64,000 nucleotides of DNA from Hippopus hippopus (lineage: Eukaryota; Mollusca; Bivalvia; Cardiida; Cardiidae): the NCBI GenBank assembly GCA_946811185.2, contig OX328112.1, positions 33,449,562 through 33,513,561 on the forward strand, given 5' to 3'. This document shows positions 11,556-22,560 of this stretch, piece after piece. Positions within the stretch are counted from its first letter, which is position 1. Each line of letters begins with the position of its first letter. The notes beneath the pieces are model-generated. The model was not told where the DNA came from, did no database searches, and saw nothing but the letters and a program-made list of their open reading frames with translations. A program made the position numbers and the translations under genes.

Positions 11556-11825
11556 TGCAGGACATGAGAACAGGGGGTCGTGGGTTCGATCCCTGGCTCG
11601 GCCAATCTCTTTCTTTGATGATAGTCATTGCGACAGGATTCATTCCCCTCCCCCTCGCTGACCATTGTCTCGACGATGGTTATGTGGGAAAGCAGCCAGT
11701 GGCTTGTAATGAAAATTGTGCGGAGTACTGGTAAAAAAGACTCCGGGAAAGCATGGATAGGTGCACTGGCCGCTGCGATAAAGCTGAAATAATGTTGAAA
11801 ACGGCGTTAAACACAACAATCAATC
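11556..11825 (+). mobile_element. tRNA-derived SINE
   Basis: B-box gggttcgatccctgg, body, tail gttgaaaacggcgttaaaca followed by caat simple repeat. Confidence 0.8.
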
Positions 11826-12059
11826 ATCAACAGTAACATACTTAATGTTCGAATTTTTTCACTGCGGTATAAAATGGCCACAGTGTATGTTTTGTAGCCT
11901 GAGCCTTTTTACAAATATTGCTCCATTACATTTATGGACGATAACAGGATATTTGTGGTTCATTTTACTGGCGATTTAAATCAAGATCAGTATGCACAGA
12001 ACCTGCAGTCTAATCTTTGATCAATCCAGTCGTAGAGGTAAAGGCAGTCTGATCTGGCG

Positions 12060-12240
12060 AAGATAGACTGAAACTTGCAACACAGGGTCCGTCTAATTCT
12101 CCAAGATTTTCAAACATTGAAAGTAACAGAACTCCTGATTGGCTAAACCAAAGGTTTAGCCAATCAGGAGTGGCGTTACTTTCAAATTTAGAAAATTCTG
12201 ACGAATAAGACCAAGAAAGTTCTTAAGAATGGTCTGTGAA
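12060..12240. mobile_element. Palindromic MITE (gattggctaaacc type)
   Basis: The arms gaaagtaac...tgattggctaaacc and ggtttagccaatca...gttactttc flank a tiny loop, and the outer flanks match the copy at 13566-13745. From 11826 to 12060 nothing recognised. Confidence 0.75.
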
Positions 12241-12269
12241 AACCCTGCAGGAATCATGAAAGACCTGTT

Positions 12270-12871
12270 TATCAAACGACAAAAATTTACACTTGTCAAA
12301 ACTGAAAGTATTTGCAGACGACAAATTGAAAGTGGCTCTAGTGATGGAATTTGTCTCTGAAAAGGTAGAAAACATTGTGGGAAAAACAAAAAAAAAAAAA
12401 ATGTTTGCAACTAGCATCACATAATTATGGATCCATAAAATTCATATTGTTTAACAACCGACTTAATCATGAGGTAGAATCGACTCTGGACATGGAGAAA
12501 ATACATGTATTTAAAAAGCGGCGAACCCATGTCAGCCTGCGCGGACTCTGCGGACTGACATGCTTAAATTTTATCGTTTGGTAAAGAGTTAAGTTTACCA
12601 GCATTTCCTCCTTTTCCCATTACGTTTTCTACCTTTCCTTAAACAAATTTCAAATTTGTAGTCACATTTATTTGTCGTCTGCAAATGCTTCCAATTTCGA
12701 CCAATTTTGTCGTTTGGTAAAAAGTTAAGTTTACCAGCATTTCTTCCTTTTCTTACAACGTTTTTTTCCCTTCCTTTAAAGAAATTAGATTTTTAGTCAC
12801 ATTTATTTGTTGTCGGCAAATACTTTCAATTTGGACCTGTCTAAAATTTTGTCCTTTGGTAAAGAGTTCAG
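12270..12871 (-). mobile_element. Broken TTAA-MITE with tandemly duplicated half
   Basis: The left part (12270-12404) is an A-side half followed by poly-a. A truncated family-5 element sits at about 12410-12568. Then a B-to-A half from taccagcatttc to ggtaaaaagtt occurs twice in tandem (12585-12735 and 12727-12871). Confidence 0.65.
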
Positions 12872-13069
12872 TGAATCTCCCACAACCATTGCAAACAAGG
12901 GTTGCGTTCTTGCGGGGGACGAATAACCTGTGTCGAACAAAAGGGCAATCAATACATAGATCAATTTTACCAGTTTTATACCCATTAGTGTATTTATCAT
13001 GTCTCGATTTTCACTACTTTTATCAATGTAAATATTGTTTGACAGTAGTTATGGTCTCCGCTCCCTTAG

Positions 13070-13400
13070 CGCCCTGCCGAGCTCTGGTTGTACAGCCGGT
13101 TGTGCACTGGACTTGAGAACAGGGGGGTCGCCGGTTCGAAACCCCAGTTCGCTCAATTTCTTTCCGAGGGTTGATTATTTAATGTCATTGCAACAGGATT
13201 CATTCTTCTCTTTTTGCTGACCATCGTTTCGACGATGGTTTTGTGGTTAAGCAGACACTGGCATGGGAAGAATATTGTGCGAAGTACTGGTGACAGAAAG
13301 TATAGGAAAACATGGATAGGTGCACTGGCCGCTGCGATAAAACTGAAATAATTGAAATAAATGTAATGTTAAAATCGACGTTCAACACCAATCAATCAAT
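13070..13400 (+). mobile_element. tRNA-derived SINE
   Basis: Head with ccggttcgaaacccc B-box at 13132, body, tail and (caat)n end. Confidence 0.85.
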
Positions 13401-13489
13401 CAATCGATCAATCGGTCAACCCTTAGCACCCTGGATCGACGAAATTTACTTCTCAAATACGAACAGGTAACTTGAAGAAGAGTTTGATT

Positions 13490-13960
13490 GTTTGTGTTAA
13501 CACCGTTTTCAACATTATTCAAATTATCACAGAGACCAATGTACCTATCCATGCTTTGACGGGTCTGCATTCACCAACTATTCTGGAATATCTTTCTAAG
13601 ACTAATTCCAAATCTAGAAAGTAATGCAACTTCGGATTGGCTAAACCATCTGGTTTAGCCAATCAGAACCTGCGTTACTTTCTAAATCTAGAAAATTTCC
13701 GAGAATAAGACCAAGAATATTCTTAAGAACAGTCGGTGGTTAGGGACTCGGGGAGTTTCTTTTACCAGTACTCAACGCTATATCCTCCCCTAGCCACTGG
13801 CTGCTTTCTAACATTAACATTGTCGAAACAAAGATAAGCGGTGTGAGCGGAAAAAATCCAGTTTCCAGTTCGCGGAAATAAATCAGACAAGCAGGGCAAT
13901 CGATCTGGTACCCCCCCTCCTGCTTTCAAGCCCCTAGTATTACAAACGGGGCTATCGGGC
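13490..13960 (-). mobile_element. SINE split by a palindromic MITE
   Basis: SINE body resumes on both sides of an insertion at about 13566-13745: ccatgctttgacggg on the left and cggggagtttcttttaccag on the right. The insert carries the gattggctaaacc hairpin. Confidence 0.7.
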
Positions 13961-13997
13961 CTGGCGCGAACAACAGTAGGTCTATGACGCACGTCGT

Positions 13998-14222
13998 CAC
14001 ATAATTAGGGATCAATAAAGCCCATTTTGTCAAGCAACCGACTAAATCTGGAGGTAGCCTGGTTCTTTGACAAGCTGAAATTTACAAATAGCAACAAGTT
14101 TCGATCCATGTCAGCCTGCGCGGACTACTCAGGCTGGGATGGATCGATACTTTTTGTAGATGCCTTAAACCACCTTCTCATAGAGCATGACCATATGTCG
14201 GATTCCTTTTACTTTGGAAAGG
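13998..14222 (-). mobile_element. Family-5 hairpin MITE
   Basis: cacataattaggga edge; the core palindrome is diverged (catgtcagcctgcgc...). Confidence 0.7.
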
Positions 14223-14271
14223 TACCCTAACAGTTCTGGTTGCGCGGCCTAGGCCTAGGCCGTTTGATATA

Positions 14272-14580
14272 TATGCCATGCTCTGTGAAAAGGGGGCTTA
14301 ATGCGTCTGCGAAAAGTATCGACCCCTGTCAGCCTGCGCAGTCTGCGCAGGCTGACCGGGGCCGAAACTTTTCCCCATTTGTCAATTTTCTGTATGCCCA
14401 AGGCCAAGACTATCTCATGATTAAGTTAGTTATTTCAAAAAAGTGGATATTATAGATCCACGAGTATGGATGGCTTGCTTGGTACCATCAGGAATCGTAT
14501 ATAGATGTGTAGGCTATATAAAATCCCTGGTAGCATGGATCGCGGAGATGCATTAAGCCCCCTTTTGTCAGAGCATGACT
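14272..14580 (+). mobile_element. Family-5 hairpin MITE, complete
   Basis: From the ccatgctctgtgaaaaggggg edge through the gcctgcgcagtctgcgcaggc palindrome to the gcccccttttgtcagagcatg edge. Its ends are inverted repeats of each other. Confidence 0.85.
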
Positions 14581-14666
14581 CATATGTATATTATTTTCGA
14601 GAAGAATGTTCGTGCTCCAAGTTGTCGAATAACCCATCTACCAAACGACCACACACCCAATGCAAT

Positions 14667-14765
14667 AAATCATCATCATCATCATCATCATCATCGTCAT
14701 CTTCTTCTTCTTCTTTTTATTATTATTATTAATATTATTATTATTATCGTCATCATCATCATAGA
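14667..14765. repeat. Compound trinucleotide microsatellite
   Basis: (atc)n, then (ttc)n, (tta)n and (atc)n in succession. Confidence 0.9.
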
Positions 14766-14995
14766 ATATAAACATTTCTGTATTATTATAAAGATTACTT
14801 ACCACCGTATCGCACTGTTATGTACACCATTATCCCTTGTTTCTATCAAATATCTTTGCTTTTCTTACTTCAAAATTATCACATAACACTGAATATCGTC
14901 ACCATGTATAATGAAAACTTCCTTTCTTATAAATTATCACCTTTGAAAAAAAAAAAAAAAAAAATGTAGCGAACAATTTTTTAAAACATCCTTTC

Positions 14996-15222
14996 AATCC
15001 TTTACCACACAATCTCGAATTTTACGGATCCCGAGGGAAAGGTTTTGAAAAAAAAAATGTTGGAAAAGGAGAAAATGCTGGTAACCAGCATTTTCTTCTT
15101 TTCCGACATTGCTTTCTACCCTATCAAGGCCGAATTTCATAATTTGGACCACTTTTAATTTGTCGTCTGCAAATGCTTTCAATTCAAATCAGTCTAAAAT
15201 TTTGTCCTTCGGTAAAGAGTAA
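14996..15222 (-). mobile_element. TTAA-MITE copy
   Basis: Edges aatcctttacc and ggtaaagagtaa; the palindrome lies at 15043-15115 with an a-rich expansion. Confidence 0.85.
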
Positions 15223-15309
15223 AATTATTACTGTCTGAAAAAGGTTTGCAGTGGACATTTTTCTTTTGAAACATCCTTTTAAAATCAAAATAATTAACTA
15301 GAATTTTAG

Positions 15310-15400
15310 GTTAATATATGAAAACATTGGGACAAAAAGAGAAATTGCACGTGACGAGCAATTTCTCCTTTTTCCACGTTGTTTTTCACAATGCAATAAG
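15310..15400. repeat. Hairpin related to the TTAA-MITE core
   Basis: aaaacattgggacaaaaaga...gagaaattgcacgtgacgagcaatttctcc shows the same arm logic with a different loop. A sister hairpin is at 16113-16180 (gattgcttctaacaagcaac). Confidence 0.5.
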
Positions 15401-15894
15401 CCGTAAGACAGAAAAAAAAAAAGAGAAAAGTTTACAAATAGCACCAGTTTTTTAAGCCACCATGTATAACACTTTCCTATTTTTAATATGTATATATATA
15501 TAGAGAAAAAAAATGAAAATCAAGTCGGTTCAATATTACCTACCCTTACTGCACTTTACAAATGAAATGAACATTTTCTTAAATTTAAAAATCCACAAAT
15601 ACTGTAATTTTAAAAATAATTTTTTGTCAAAATAACTTTTCACGTTACTCGATCGAGTAAATTCAAGATCAGGCTGCACGTTCTATGCAGTTTGGTCTAA
15701 ATCTACACTGTTCACAATACCAGTTGAAATGATGTCTTGTATTTGAAAGGTTATATTATCCATAGGCGATCAAAGATTAATATTTTACAATCGACCCGCA
15801 ATTTCGGATTAGCAGAATAATGTTTTAAGCCTAGGGCTCTATAACCGATTTTAACCCTTAAAGCTCCTTTCATTAAAAAAAAAACTTTTGAGGC

Positions 15895-15955
15895 CAGTGT
15901 AGATTAAGATCAGACTGCACAAAACGTGCAGTCTGATCTTTGATCTACACTGTCC
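15895..15955. repeat. Family-4 hairpin
   Basis: agatcagactgcac / gtgcagtctgatct arms around aaaac. Another diverged single arm lies at 15665-15710. Confidence 0.75.
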
Positions 15956-16360
15956 GCTTTGCTGAAACACTACAGACAACAGGCAGCCACAAAATTGCAA
16001 TTATCCGGGTATTGTTTTTAAACGAAAATATCCTCTTGGGTTTATTCTTCACTTTCATGGTTGATACAAATAAAACTTTTTATCCCAACACAACGTTAAA
16101 TGTGCACAGCTTTGAAACAAAACTGTGGAAAAAGGAGCGATTGCTTCTAACAAGCAACTATTCCTTTTCTCACAATCTTTTTTATGTAATGCATTAAGCA
16201 GTTTATTTTTTTTTCCTTCAGATATTTTTTCTTTTGTACATTTGGATTCATTTAAGGTACGTTTAAAATTTGCCAGAAAGGGAGAGGGAAAGTCGTTTGC
16301 TTCTCTTTGTGATTTAAAGTTATACTATAGAATCTCAAGTTTCCCTTTTTTTTGATAAAT

Positions 16361-16732
16361 ATAGGATCTGACATGAGTTGGCTTTTGAGATAAAATTCTA
16401 TTAAACGAGTCTAGGGAAATGTTATTAAGCGAGCCTTTTGCAAGCTTAATAACATTTTCCTTGACGAGTTTAATAAAATTTTATCTCAAACGCCAACGGA
16501 TGTCAGATTCTTTTTATCACATAACGATATTTCACGAAATATAGATCAGATGATGCAAAACCATTTCAGATGCACCCGCGGTAATATCCATAAAACCTAT
16601 TCACTTCTATGAAATACGTACAAAATGACGTCAAAAATGACGTCACACAATTGTGATATTAAACGTGTATGAGATAAGAAAATTCGTAATGGGTATACTA
16701 CACTGAAAACAAGGGAGGTTATGTGATAAAAG
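16361..16732 (+). mobile_element. Family-10 hairpin element
   Basis: Starts tataggatctgacatgag and ends aggttatgtgataaa. The left third is a hairpin (gagataaa-ttaaacgag ... ctcgtttaataaa type). Includes the doubled tgacgtca motif near 16626. Second full copy at 41080; fragment at 26556. Confidence 0.8.
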
Positions 16733-16784
16733 CTTGCTTGAAATAACGTTGTTAATAGTTAAGTAACATTTTATGCTTTGCCCA

Positions 16785-17012
16785 AACCAGACAAGTAATC
16801 AATTCTTTTCCTGCTAAATTAGTCGAATGAAACTTTCAAGTCGACAGCAAAACCCCGAAAAAAGTTATTTCAAACTTAGCTTTTGGACAAAATTGTCTCC
16901 TTATCGGACAGTGTAGATCCAAGATCAGACTGCACGTTCTGTGCAGTCTGATCTTGATCTACACTGTCCGCAAAAGGTCAGTGAGTCGCGCTTAGCAGCC
17001 GAAGATTTAATA
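16785..17012 (+). mobile_element. Family-4 hairpin MITE
   Basis: Left flank with gaaactttcaagtcgacag, then tccttatcggacagtgtag, then the perfect 50-bp hairpin gatccaagatcagactgcac...gatcttgatc, then ggtcagtgagtcgcgcttag. The reverse copy is at 18186 and a further plus copy at 21590. Confidence 0.8.
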
Positions 17013-17099
17013 GAAATCGTTAATGTAAGTCGGTGTTTGAGTGTCCTTGAATTAAAATGAAATTACGTTAGGTAAAACTCGAAATGATCATTTGTAGAG

Positions 17100-17345
17100 C
17101 TGTTTTGTAAAACATGGTATCCTCTTCTTGAGAAATGTAACTTTTAAGTATAATAATGTACACGAGCTTTCGGCGGTACAACCGCCTTCTTCTAGTGTGA
17201 TCCTGTGATACAATGCCTGCAGTAACAGTTGTTTACGCAACGTCAAGGTAACGTTGACGTCACGTAAACAATTAATACCAAGTCCCGGGATGAAGTCATT
17301 GCAGCTTTCATCCCGCCAAATGGGCTCGAACCCAGACCAAAAATG
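17100..17345 (-). pseudogene. Possible 3' remnant of a Penelope-like retroelement
   Basis: On the minus strand gaaggcggttgtaccgccga then aagctcgtgta resembles the conserved 3' region of Penelope-like elements as I remember it. No endonuclease or reverse transcriptase is visible. The surrounding frame has a cluster of residues H-R-I-T-L-E-E-G-G. Weak identification. Confidence 0.2.
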
Positions 17346-17359
17346 CATCCGAGCCACGC

Positions 17360-17560
17360 TCCGGCAAAAGGGGGCCTAATGCATCTCCGTGATACAGAAT
17401 ACCAAGCAAAATCTGTACATAATCACGGACCTATAAAGTCCACTGAATCAGGAGGTAGAATATTACTTGGACATGCAGAAAATAGGAAGATTTCAGCCCA
17501 TGCCAGCCTGCGCTGTCATGGGTCAATACCTTTTGCAGATGCATCAAGACCCCCCCCCCC
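17360..17560 (-). mobile_element. Family-5 hairpin MITE, right end replaced
   Basis: Left edge ggcaaaagggggcctaatgc; the expected right edge is replaced by a C tract and g-rich tandem segment. Confidence 0.7.
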
Positions 17561-17645
17561 CCCCCACACAAAGGTGGGGGGTCTTGTAAAGGTGGGCGGT
17601 CACAAAGGTGGGGGGTCTTGTGGGGGGGGGCTTGTTTTGTAAAGG
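17547..17645. repeat. G/C-rich short tandem repeat
   Basis: (c)n then repeats of acaaaggtggggggtcttg. Poly-purine/poly-pyrimidine asymmetry could form G-quadruplex or triplex structures. Confidence 0.8.
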
Positions 17646-17689
17646 TATAAATATACATCATATACATGTGACCCACGCTCTGACAGAAA

Positions 17690-17942
17690 CGGGTTTAACG
17701 CATCTCATTAAAGCATTGCACCAATCAAGTCATCGCATAATAATGGAACAATAAAGTCCATTTTGTCTATCAACCGTCTGATTCATGAGGTAGAATGGTC
17801 CTTGGACATGCAGAAAATTTACCAAAAGCAAAGAGTTTCGACTCAGGTCAGCCTGCACGGACTCTGCGGGCTGAATATAGTCGATACTTTCTGGAGATGT
17901 GTAAACCCCATTTTTCCTCCACAGAGTATGGTTCATACGGTA
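17690..17942 (-). mobile_element. Family-5 hairpin MITE
   Basis: Collinear with the 1066 copy; the palindrome is eroded to cagcctgcacggactctgcgggctg. Confidence 0.7.
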
Positions 17943-18063
17943 AATAAAAATACGTGAATGTAAACTGGTAAACTGCCGAATTAATTCAACGAAAATTCCT
18001 AGCCTTAAGTAAAAACTGAAATTTTCGGATTTCGAAGTTCCTCGCGCTTAAAAAAATCTCACC

Positions 18064-18126
18064 AAATCGGACAAATTAGATTCAAGATCAGACTGCACGT
18101 TCTGTGCAGTCTGATCTTGATCTACT
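18064..18126. repeat. Family-4 hairpin
   Basis: Core arms intact (caagatcagactgcacgttc). Confidence 0.8.
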
Positions 18127-18185
18127 CTTTCTGCAAGACTTAGTCTAAGAGTTAATATTTTCGATAGAATGTCATTTATAAAAGA

Positions 18186-18360
18186 AAAGCAGTACTTAAT
18201 CATTGGGCTGCTAAGCGCGACTCACTGACGTTTTGCGGACAGTGTAGATCAAGATCAGACTGCACAGAACGTGCAGTCTGATCTTGGATCTACAATGTCC
18301 GATAAGGATATATCTTTTCTCCAAAAAGTAAGTTTGGAGGAGCACAATTCGTGTTTGTGC
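18186..18360 (-). mobile_element. Family-4 hairpin MITE, reverse
   Basis: gctgctaagcgcgactcact leads into the hairpin and tccgataaggatatat. A left-end fragment in plus orientation follows at about 18525-18615. Confidence 0.8.
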
Positions 18361-18639
18361 CATCGCTTTGAAAGTTTAATTTCATTTATATAGCAGGACA
18401 AGGTTATAAATGTATAATCATTTTTATGGCATTTACAAAGTTGATTTTTATTTTCCATTATTCTAATGTTTTTTTTTTGAAGCGTCTGGTCCAAGATCTA
18501 CGCTTTCGGATATGATTTGGGACTTCAATCTTCTTTAACCATTATCCTGCTAAATATGTGAAATGAAACTTTCAAGCCGATCGTAAAAACACAAATTTTG
18601 CAATTTCACTCAAAGTTTACTTTACCAAGTGTCAGTCGC

Positions 18640-18890
18640 TGGCAGGAAAATGAATTTCAAAACCGGGTAAAAAGTAAAACAAAAGTTAGAGCCAGTTGGC
18701 AACTGTTGACCTATTCTTGAAATTCATTTTTTTTCCCCTGTCAGTGACCAACACTTGGACCGACCACACAATGGAAGATCGTCATATTCACAATAATGTC
18801 CATACTATTAAAAAATATGATATAAATTTAAATGCATTTTAATTAACACCCGCAATGTTTACTTTTGGCAGCTATTGCGGCTTTAAAATT
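18640..18890 (+). mobile_element. Family-12 element
   Basis: Shares the accaacacttggaccgacca, gaagatcgtcatattcacaa and tttggcagctattg blocks with 24250-24415 and 46765-46990. The left half is an inverted repeat of the first block (accaagtgtcagtcgctgg). Confidence 0.65.
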
Positions 18891-19049
18891 TCCCTCTAAA
18901 ATCCACCAAGTAATCATAAGGATATCTAATCACCAGTTTTGTATGTTGTCCAATAGAAATGTAATACATAAAATTGTGCCCACACTGAACTACAGCGTAA
19001 ACAAACACATTCTCACTCTCGAGCCGTCAATATTATACAGAATTGCTCT

Positions 19050-19165
19050 ACAAGTTGCCAATAGTCTTTTATTTTCATATCTTTTACAAACAGACTCGCT
19101 TTTGAGTTTTCCTCCCAGTTGATTGATCTGTAAGATACGTCTGTACTTGTGAATCAAACAATTAA
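19050..19165. repeat. Direct duplicate, first copy
   Basis: The caagttgcca-tagtcttttatt ... gatacgtctgtact block recurs at 19555-19672, and its tail again at 20100-20145. Confidence 0.8.
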
Positions 19166-19267
19166 ACGGCGAAAAATTAGACCGGTCCGTGATTTTTGCA
19201 TTAGGAGACGACAAAAAAAAAAAAACCCTCCACACGTATATTGAGATTTGTATTTGAAAGAGTATAT

Positions 19268-19532
19268 GAGCCATGCCCTGGAAAAAGGGGGTTTAATGAA
19301 TCTCTGTAATGCATTATACCAAGCAAGTGATCAAATAATTCTGGAGAAATAAATTCCATTTTTTTTTTACCAAGCGACAAATACATGAAGTAGACCGGTC
19401 CTTGAACATGCAGAAAATTGACCAATAGCAAAACGTTTCGGCCCAGGTCAGCCTGCGCGGACTGCGCAGGCTGGCCTGGGTCGATACTTTTTGCAGATGC
19501 ATCAAACCACCTTTTCACAAAGCATGGCTCAC
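19268..19532 (+). mobile_element. Family-5 hairpin MITE
   Basis: Complete, with inverted ends (agccatgccctggaaaaagg / caccttttcacaaagcatgg) and a perfect cagcctgcgcggactgcgcaggctg core. Confidence 0.85.
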
Positions 19533-19665
19533 ACACAGAATTGGGAAATTGCTGTACAAGTTGCCAGTAGTCTTTTATTTTTCTATCTTTCACAAACAGA
19601 CTTGCCTGTAAGTTTTCCCCACCCCCTGGTTGATCTCTAAGATACGTCTGTACTCGTGAATCAAA

Positions 19666-19770
19666 CAATTATGATGGCTGTGGCTGTGAGATAGAGCGCA
19701 CGCCTCGTAACCATAAGGTCCCGGGTTCGATACTCGGGAGCGGGTGTCAACTTCGGGACTGTTCATTGGC
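19666..19770 (+). mobile_element. SINE head, tRNA-like
   Basis: tgagatagagcgcacgcctc and cccgggttcgatactcgggag resemble A and B boxes; no complete cloverleaf can be drawn. Confidence 0.5.
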
Positions 19771-19884
19771 CCACACTTTCGGCGTGAGTACTGGTGTAGA
19801 TTCCAGGAAGCGGAATTGAGAGGGGCTAGTATAAGTTGTAAGAATTTGTGTCGCAATCGATGTAAAATATATATGTTAACTAAA

Positions 19885-20103
19885 ACACTTTATCAAACGA
19901 CAAAATTTTGGATTTGTCTAATTTTAAAGCATGTGCAGACGACAAATCATAAGTCGATCAAATAATGTGCCTCTTCAAGAGATGAAAACATCGTGGGAAA
20001 AGGAGAAAATGCTGAACTAACATTTTCTCCTTTTCCCACAATGTTTTCAATAGCTTTCTCTGTAAGGGTCGTTAAAGGTCGCGATTATGTGGTAAAGGGT
20101 TGA
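19885..20103 (+). mobile_element. TTAA-MITE copy
   Basis: Left edge eroded (cactttatcaaacgac), right edge gggttga; the loop has lost a few bases (gctgaactaac). Confidence 0.85.
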
Positions 20104-20279
20104 TTGATTTGTAAGATACAACTGCATCGTCAACCAAACAATTAAACCTATGCTGTTGGTCCTCACTGAAATTAGATGCGTCAGTTTGTAGGAAAGACAG
20201 TGTAACGTTAGTACTATTGAATCATGTACAATACTTTTACAAAATACTCCTCGAATCAGAATTTTGTTCTTTTCCCACA

Positions 20280-20568
20280 GCAGAGCCCCGATAGCCCAGT
20301 CGACAGCATACAGGACTTGGGAACAGAGGATCGGTGGTTCGATTCCCAGCTCTGCGAATTTCTTTCCGAGGATTGATGATAGTCATTGCAACAGGATTCA
20401 TTCCTCTCTCACCGCCGACCATTGTTTCGACGCTGGTTATGTGGAAAAGCTGCCAGTGGCTTGGAAAATATGATGTGCAGAGTACTGGTAGAAAAGATAG
20501 GTGCACTGACAGCCGCGATATAAATGAAATAATATTGAAAACGGCGTTAAACACCAAACAATCACTCA
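20280..20568 (+). mobile_element. tRNA-derived SINE
   Basis: Head gagccccgatagcccagtcg, B-box ggtggttcgattcccag, body and tail aacggcgttaaacaccaaac. A half TTAA-MITE (20570-20700) is joined to the tail. Confidence 0.85.
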
Positions 20569-20778
20569 ATCATTTTCTCACAATGTTTTCTAACCTTTCC
20601 AAAAAACAAATTTTCAAGTTTTGAGTCACAGTTGTGTTGTCGTATGCAAATGCTTTCATTTGGACAAGTTTGAAATTTTGTCCTTTGGAAAACAGTCGTA
20701 CCTTATTTCTTGACTAAAATTTCCAATTGGTTTATTTGAGTGATTAATTAAAAATATTACCGAAATATTGCAATTCTA

Positions 20779-21009
20779 TTTCTTTACCAAACAGAAAAAA
20801 AAAAAAAAATCAGACATCCAAATTGCAAGAATTTGCAGACGACAAAATAAACGTGACTCAGATGTTGAAATTTGTTTCGGTAGTGTATAATACATTGTAG
20901 GAAAAGGAGAAAATGCTGCTAACCAGCATTTTCTCCTTTTTCCATAATGATTTCAAAAACCGTCTAGGTCAGGTTCGTTAAAATTTGGGATTGTGTGGTA
21001 AAGGGTTAA
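20779..21009 (+). mobile_element. TTAA-MITE copy
   Basis: Palindrome at 20890-20950; right ttaa at 21006. Confidence 0.88.
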
Positions 21010-21142
21010 GCGCCATTTTTTTTTTTTTTCTTTTCAAAATATGCCAATAACTCCGTTAATAGTTGTAAAGTCCATGATCAGGCTGTGACGATTAGGCACG
21101 CTCATCGTAGTCTACTCTGTCCATTGAAGCTGTTCTTGAGCC

Positions 21143-21450
21143 GCCGGGCCCGGTAACTCAGTCGGTAGCGTACAGGACTTGAAAACAGGGGGTCGCTGGT
21201 TCGATTCCTGGCTCGGCAAATTTCTTTCCGAGGATTGATGATAGTCATTGCGACAGGATCCATTCCTATCTCACCAATGACCATTGTTTCGCCGATAGTT
21301 ACGTGGGATAGCAGCCAGTGGCTTGGAAAGAATATTCTTGCGGAGTACTGGTAAAAGAAACTCCAGGAAATTATGGAAAGGTTCACTTGCCGCAGCGAAA
21401 TAGCTGAAATAATGATGAAAACGGAGCTAAACACTTTACAGTCAATCAAT
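21143..21450 (+). mobile_element. tRNA-derived SINE
   Basis: A-box-like taactcagtcggtagcg and B-box ctggttcgattcctgg, ending in a (caat)n tail. Confidence 0.88.
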
Positions 21451-21589
21451 CAATCAATATTCTCTAGCCTGAAGGGTTTAAAACTTAAAAGAGAAATTAA
21501 TCGCTTCTACCCGATATGTTCAAATCCAAATGTTTGATTAGTGATTAGGTCTCTACACTTTACCTAACAGTGCCAAGTTTAACCTTTAT

Positions 21590-21792
21590 CCGGTCAATAT
21601 GTTAAGTAAAACTTTCAAGCTGATAGTTAAAACCGTAAAAATGTTATTTCAAACTTAATTTTTGGAGAAAAAATATCTCCTTATCGGACAGAGTATATCC
21701 AAGATCAGACTGCACGTTCTGTGCAGTCTGATCTTGATCTATTCTGTCCGCAAAAGGTCAGTGGGTTGCTCTTAGCAGCTAAACGGTTTAAA
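21590..21792 (+). mobile_element. Family-4 hairpin MITE
   Basis: Collinear with 16785-17012, with the perfect hairpin at 21697-21742. Confidence 0.8.
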
Positions 21793-21994
21793 GACTCTGA
21801 AGAATATGGAGACTTTTTTTGAAAACATTGTGGAAAAAGCAGAAAATGCTGATAAGTATTTTATTCTTTTCCCACAGTGTTTTCTACGCTTTCAAAGACA
21901 AATTTCAGTTTTTGTGTCTATTTAATTGATCATCTGTAAATGCTTTCAATTTGAACCAGTCTACAATAACGTCCGGCGGTATATCAAGTGTTAA
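21786..21994 (-). mobile_element. TTAA-MITE, eroded
   Basis: B end largely lost; palindrome still visible as attgtggaaaaagcagaaaa... . Confidence 0.65.
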
Positions 21995-22057
21995 TTCAAA
22001 AAACTACTTCACAGTGCTAACAGAGCGACGCATTATAAGTGAATTTACTTATTTAAA

Positions 22058-22240
22058 GCCATGCTCTGCGAAAAGGGGTTTTAATGATACTACAAAAAGT
22101 ATCGGGTTGGAGTTTAACCGTGCTGGCTCACCTGAGTCGAAACATTTTGCCTTGGTGAGTTTTCTGCATATCAAAAGACCAGTCTACCTCATGATTCAAT
22201 TGGTTGTTAGAAAAAATAGATTTTTTATCGATCAATAATT
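22058..22240 (+). mobile_element. Family-5 hairpin MITE, eroded
   Basis: Left edge ccatgctctgcgaaaaggggt; the right end overlaps the next copy. Confidence 0.7.
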
Positions 22241-22242
22241 GA

Positions 22243-22560
22243 GCCATGCTTTGACGGTGAAAAGGGGGCTTAATGCATATGCGAAAAGTATCGACCCATG
22301 TCAGCCTGTACAATCTAGACTGACCTGGGCCAAAAACTTTTCGCTACTGGTCAGTTTTCTGTATGTCCAAGGACCATTCCATCTCACGACCAAGTTTATT
22401 GTTAAAAAAGTGGCTATTATGGATTTCGAATCATGTGATGGCTCAATGCATCACGGAGATGCATTAAGCCCCCATTTGCCAGAGCATGGTTCAATTATAT
22501 TACGATGATTTGCTTGGTATAATGCATCACGGAGATGTATTACGCCCCCTTTTGCCAGGC
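22243..22560 (+). mobile_element. Family-5 hairpin MITE with duplicated right end
   Basis: The right edge (atgcatcacggagatgcatt ... cccatttgccagagcatgg) occurs twice, at 22448-22488 and 22515-22562. Confidence 0.75.

Noticed and set aside
14505..14886. Serine-rich and histidine-rich frames
   Set aside because: Translations of the trinucleotide microsatellite at 14667-14765.
17343..17642. Glycine/proline-rich short frames
   Set aside because: Derived from a MITE and the adjacent G/C tandem repeat.
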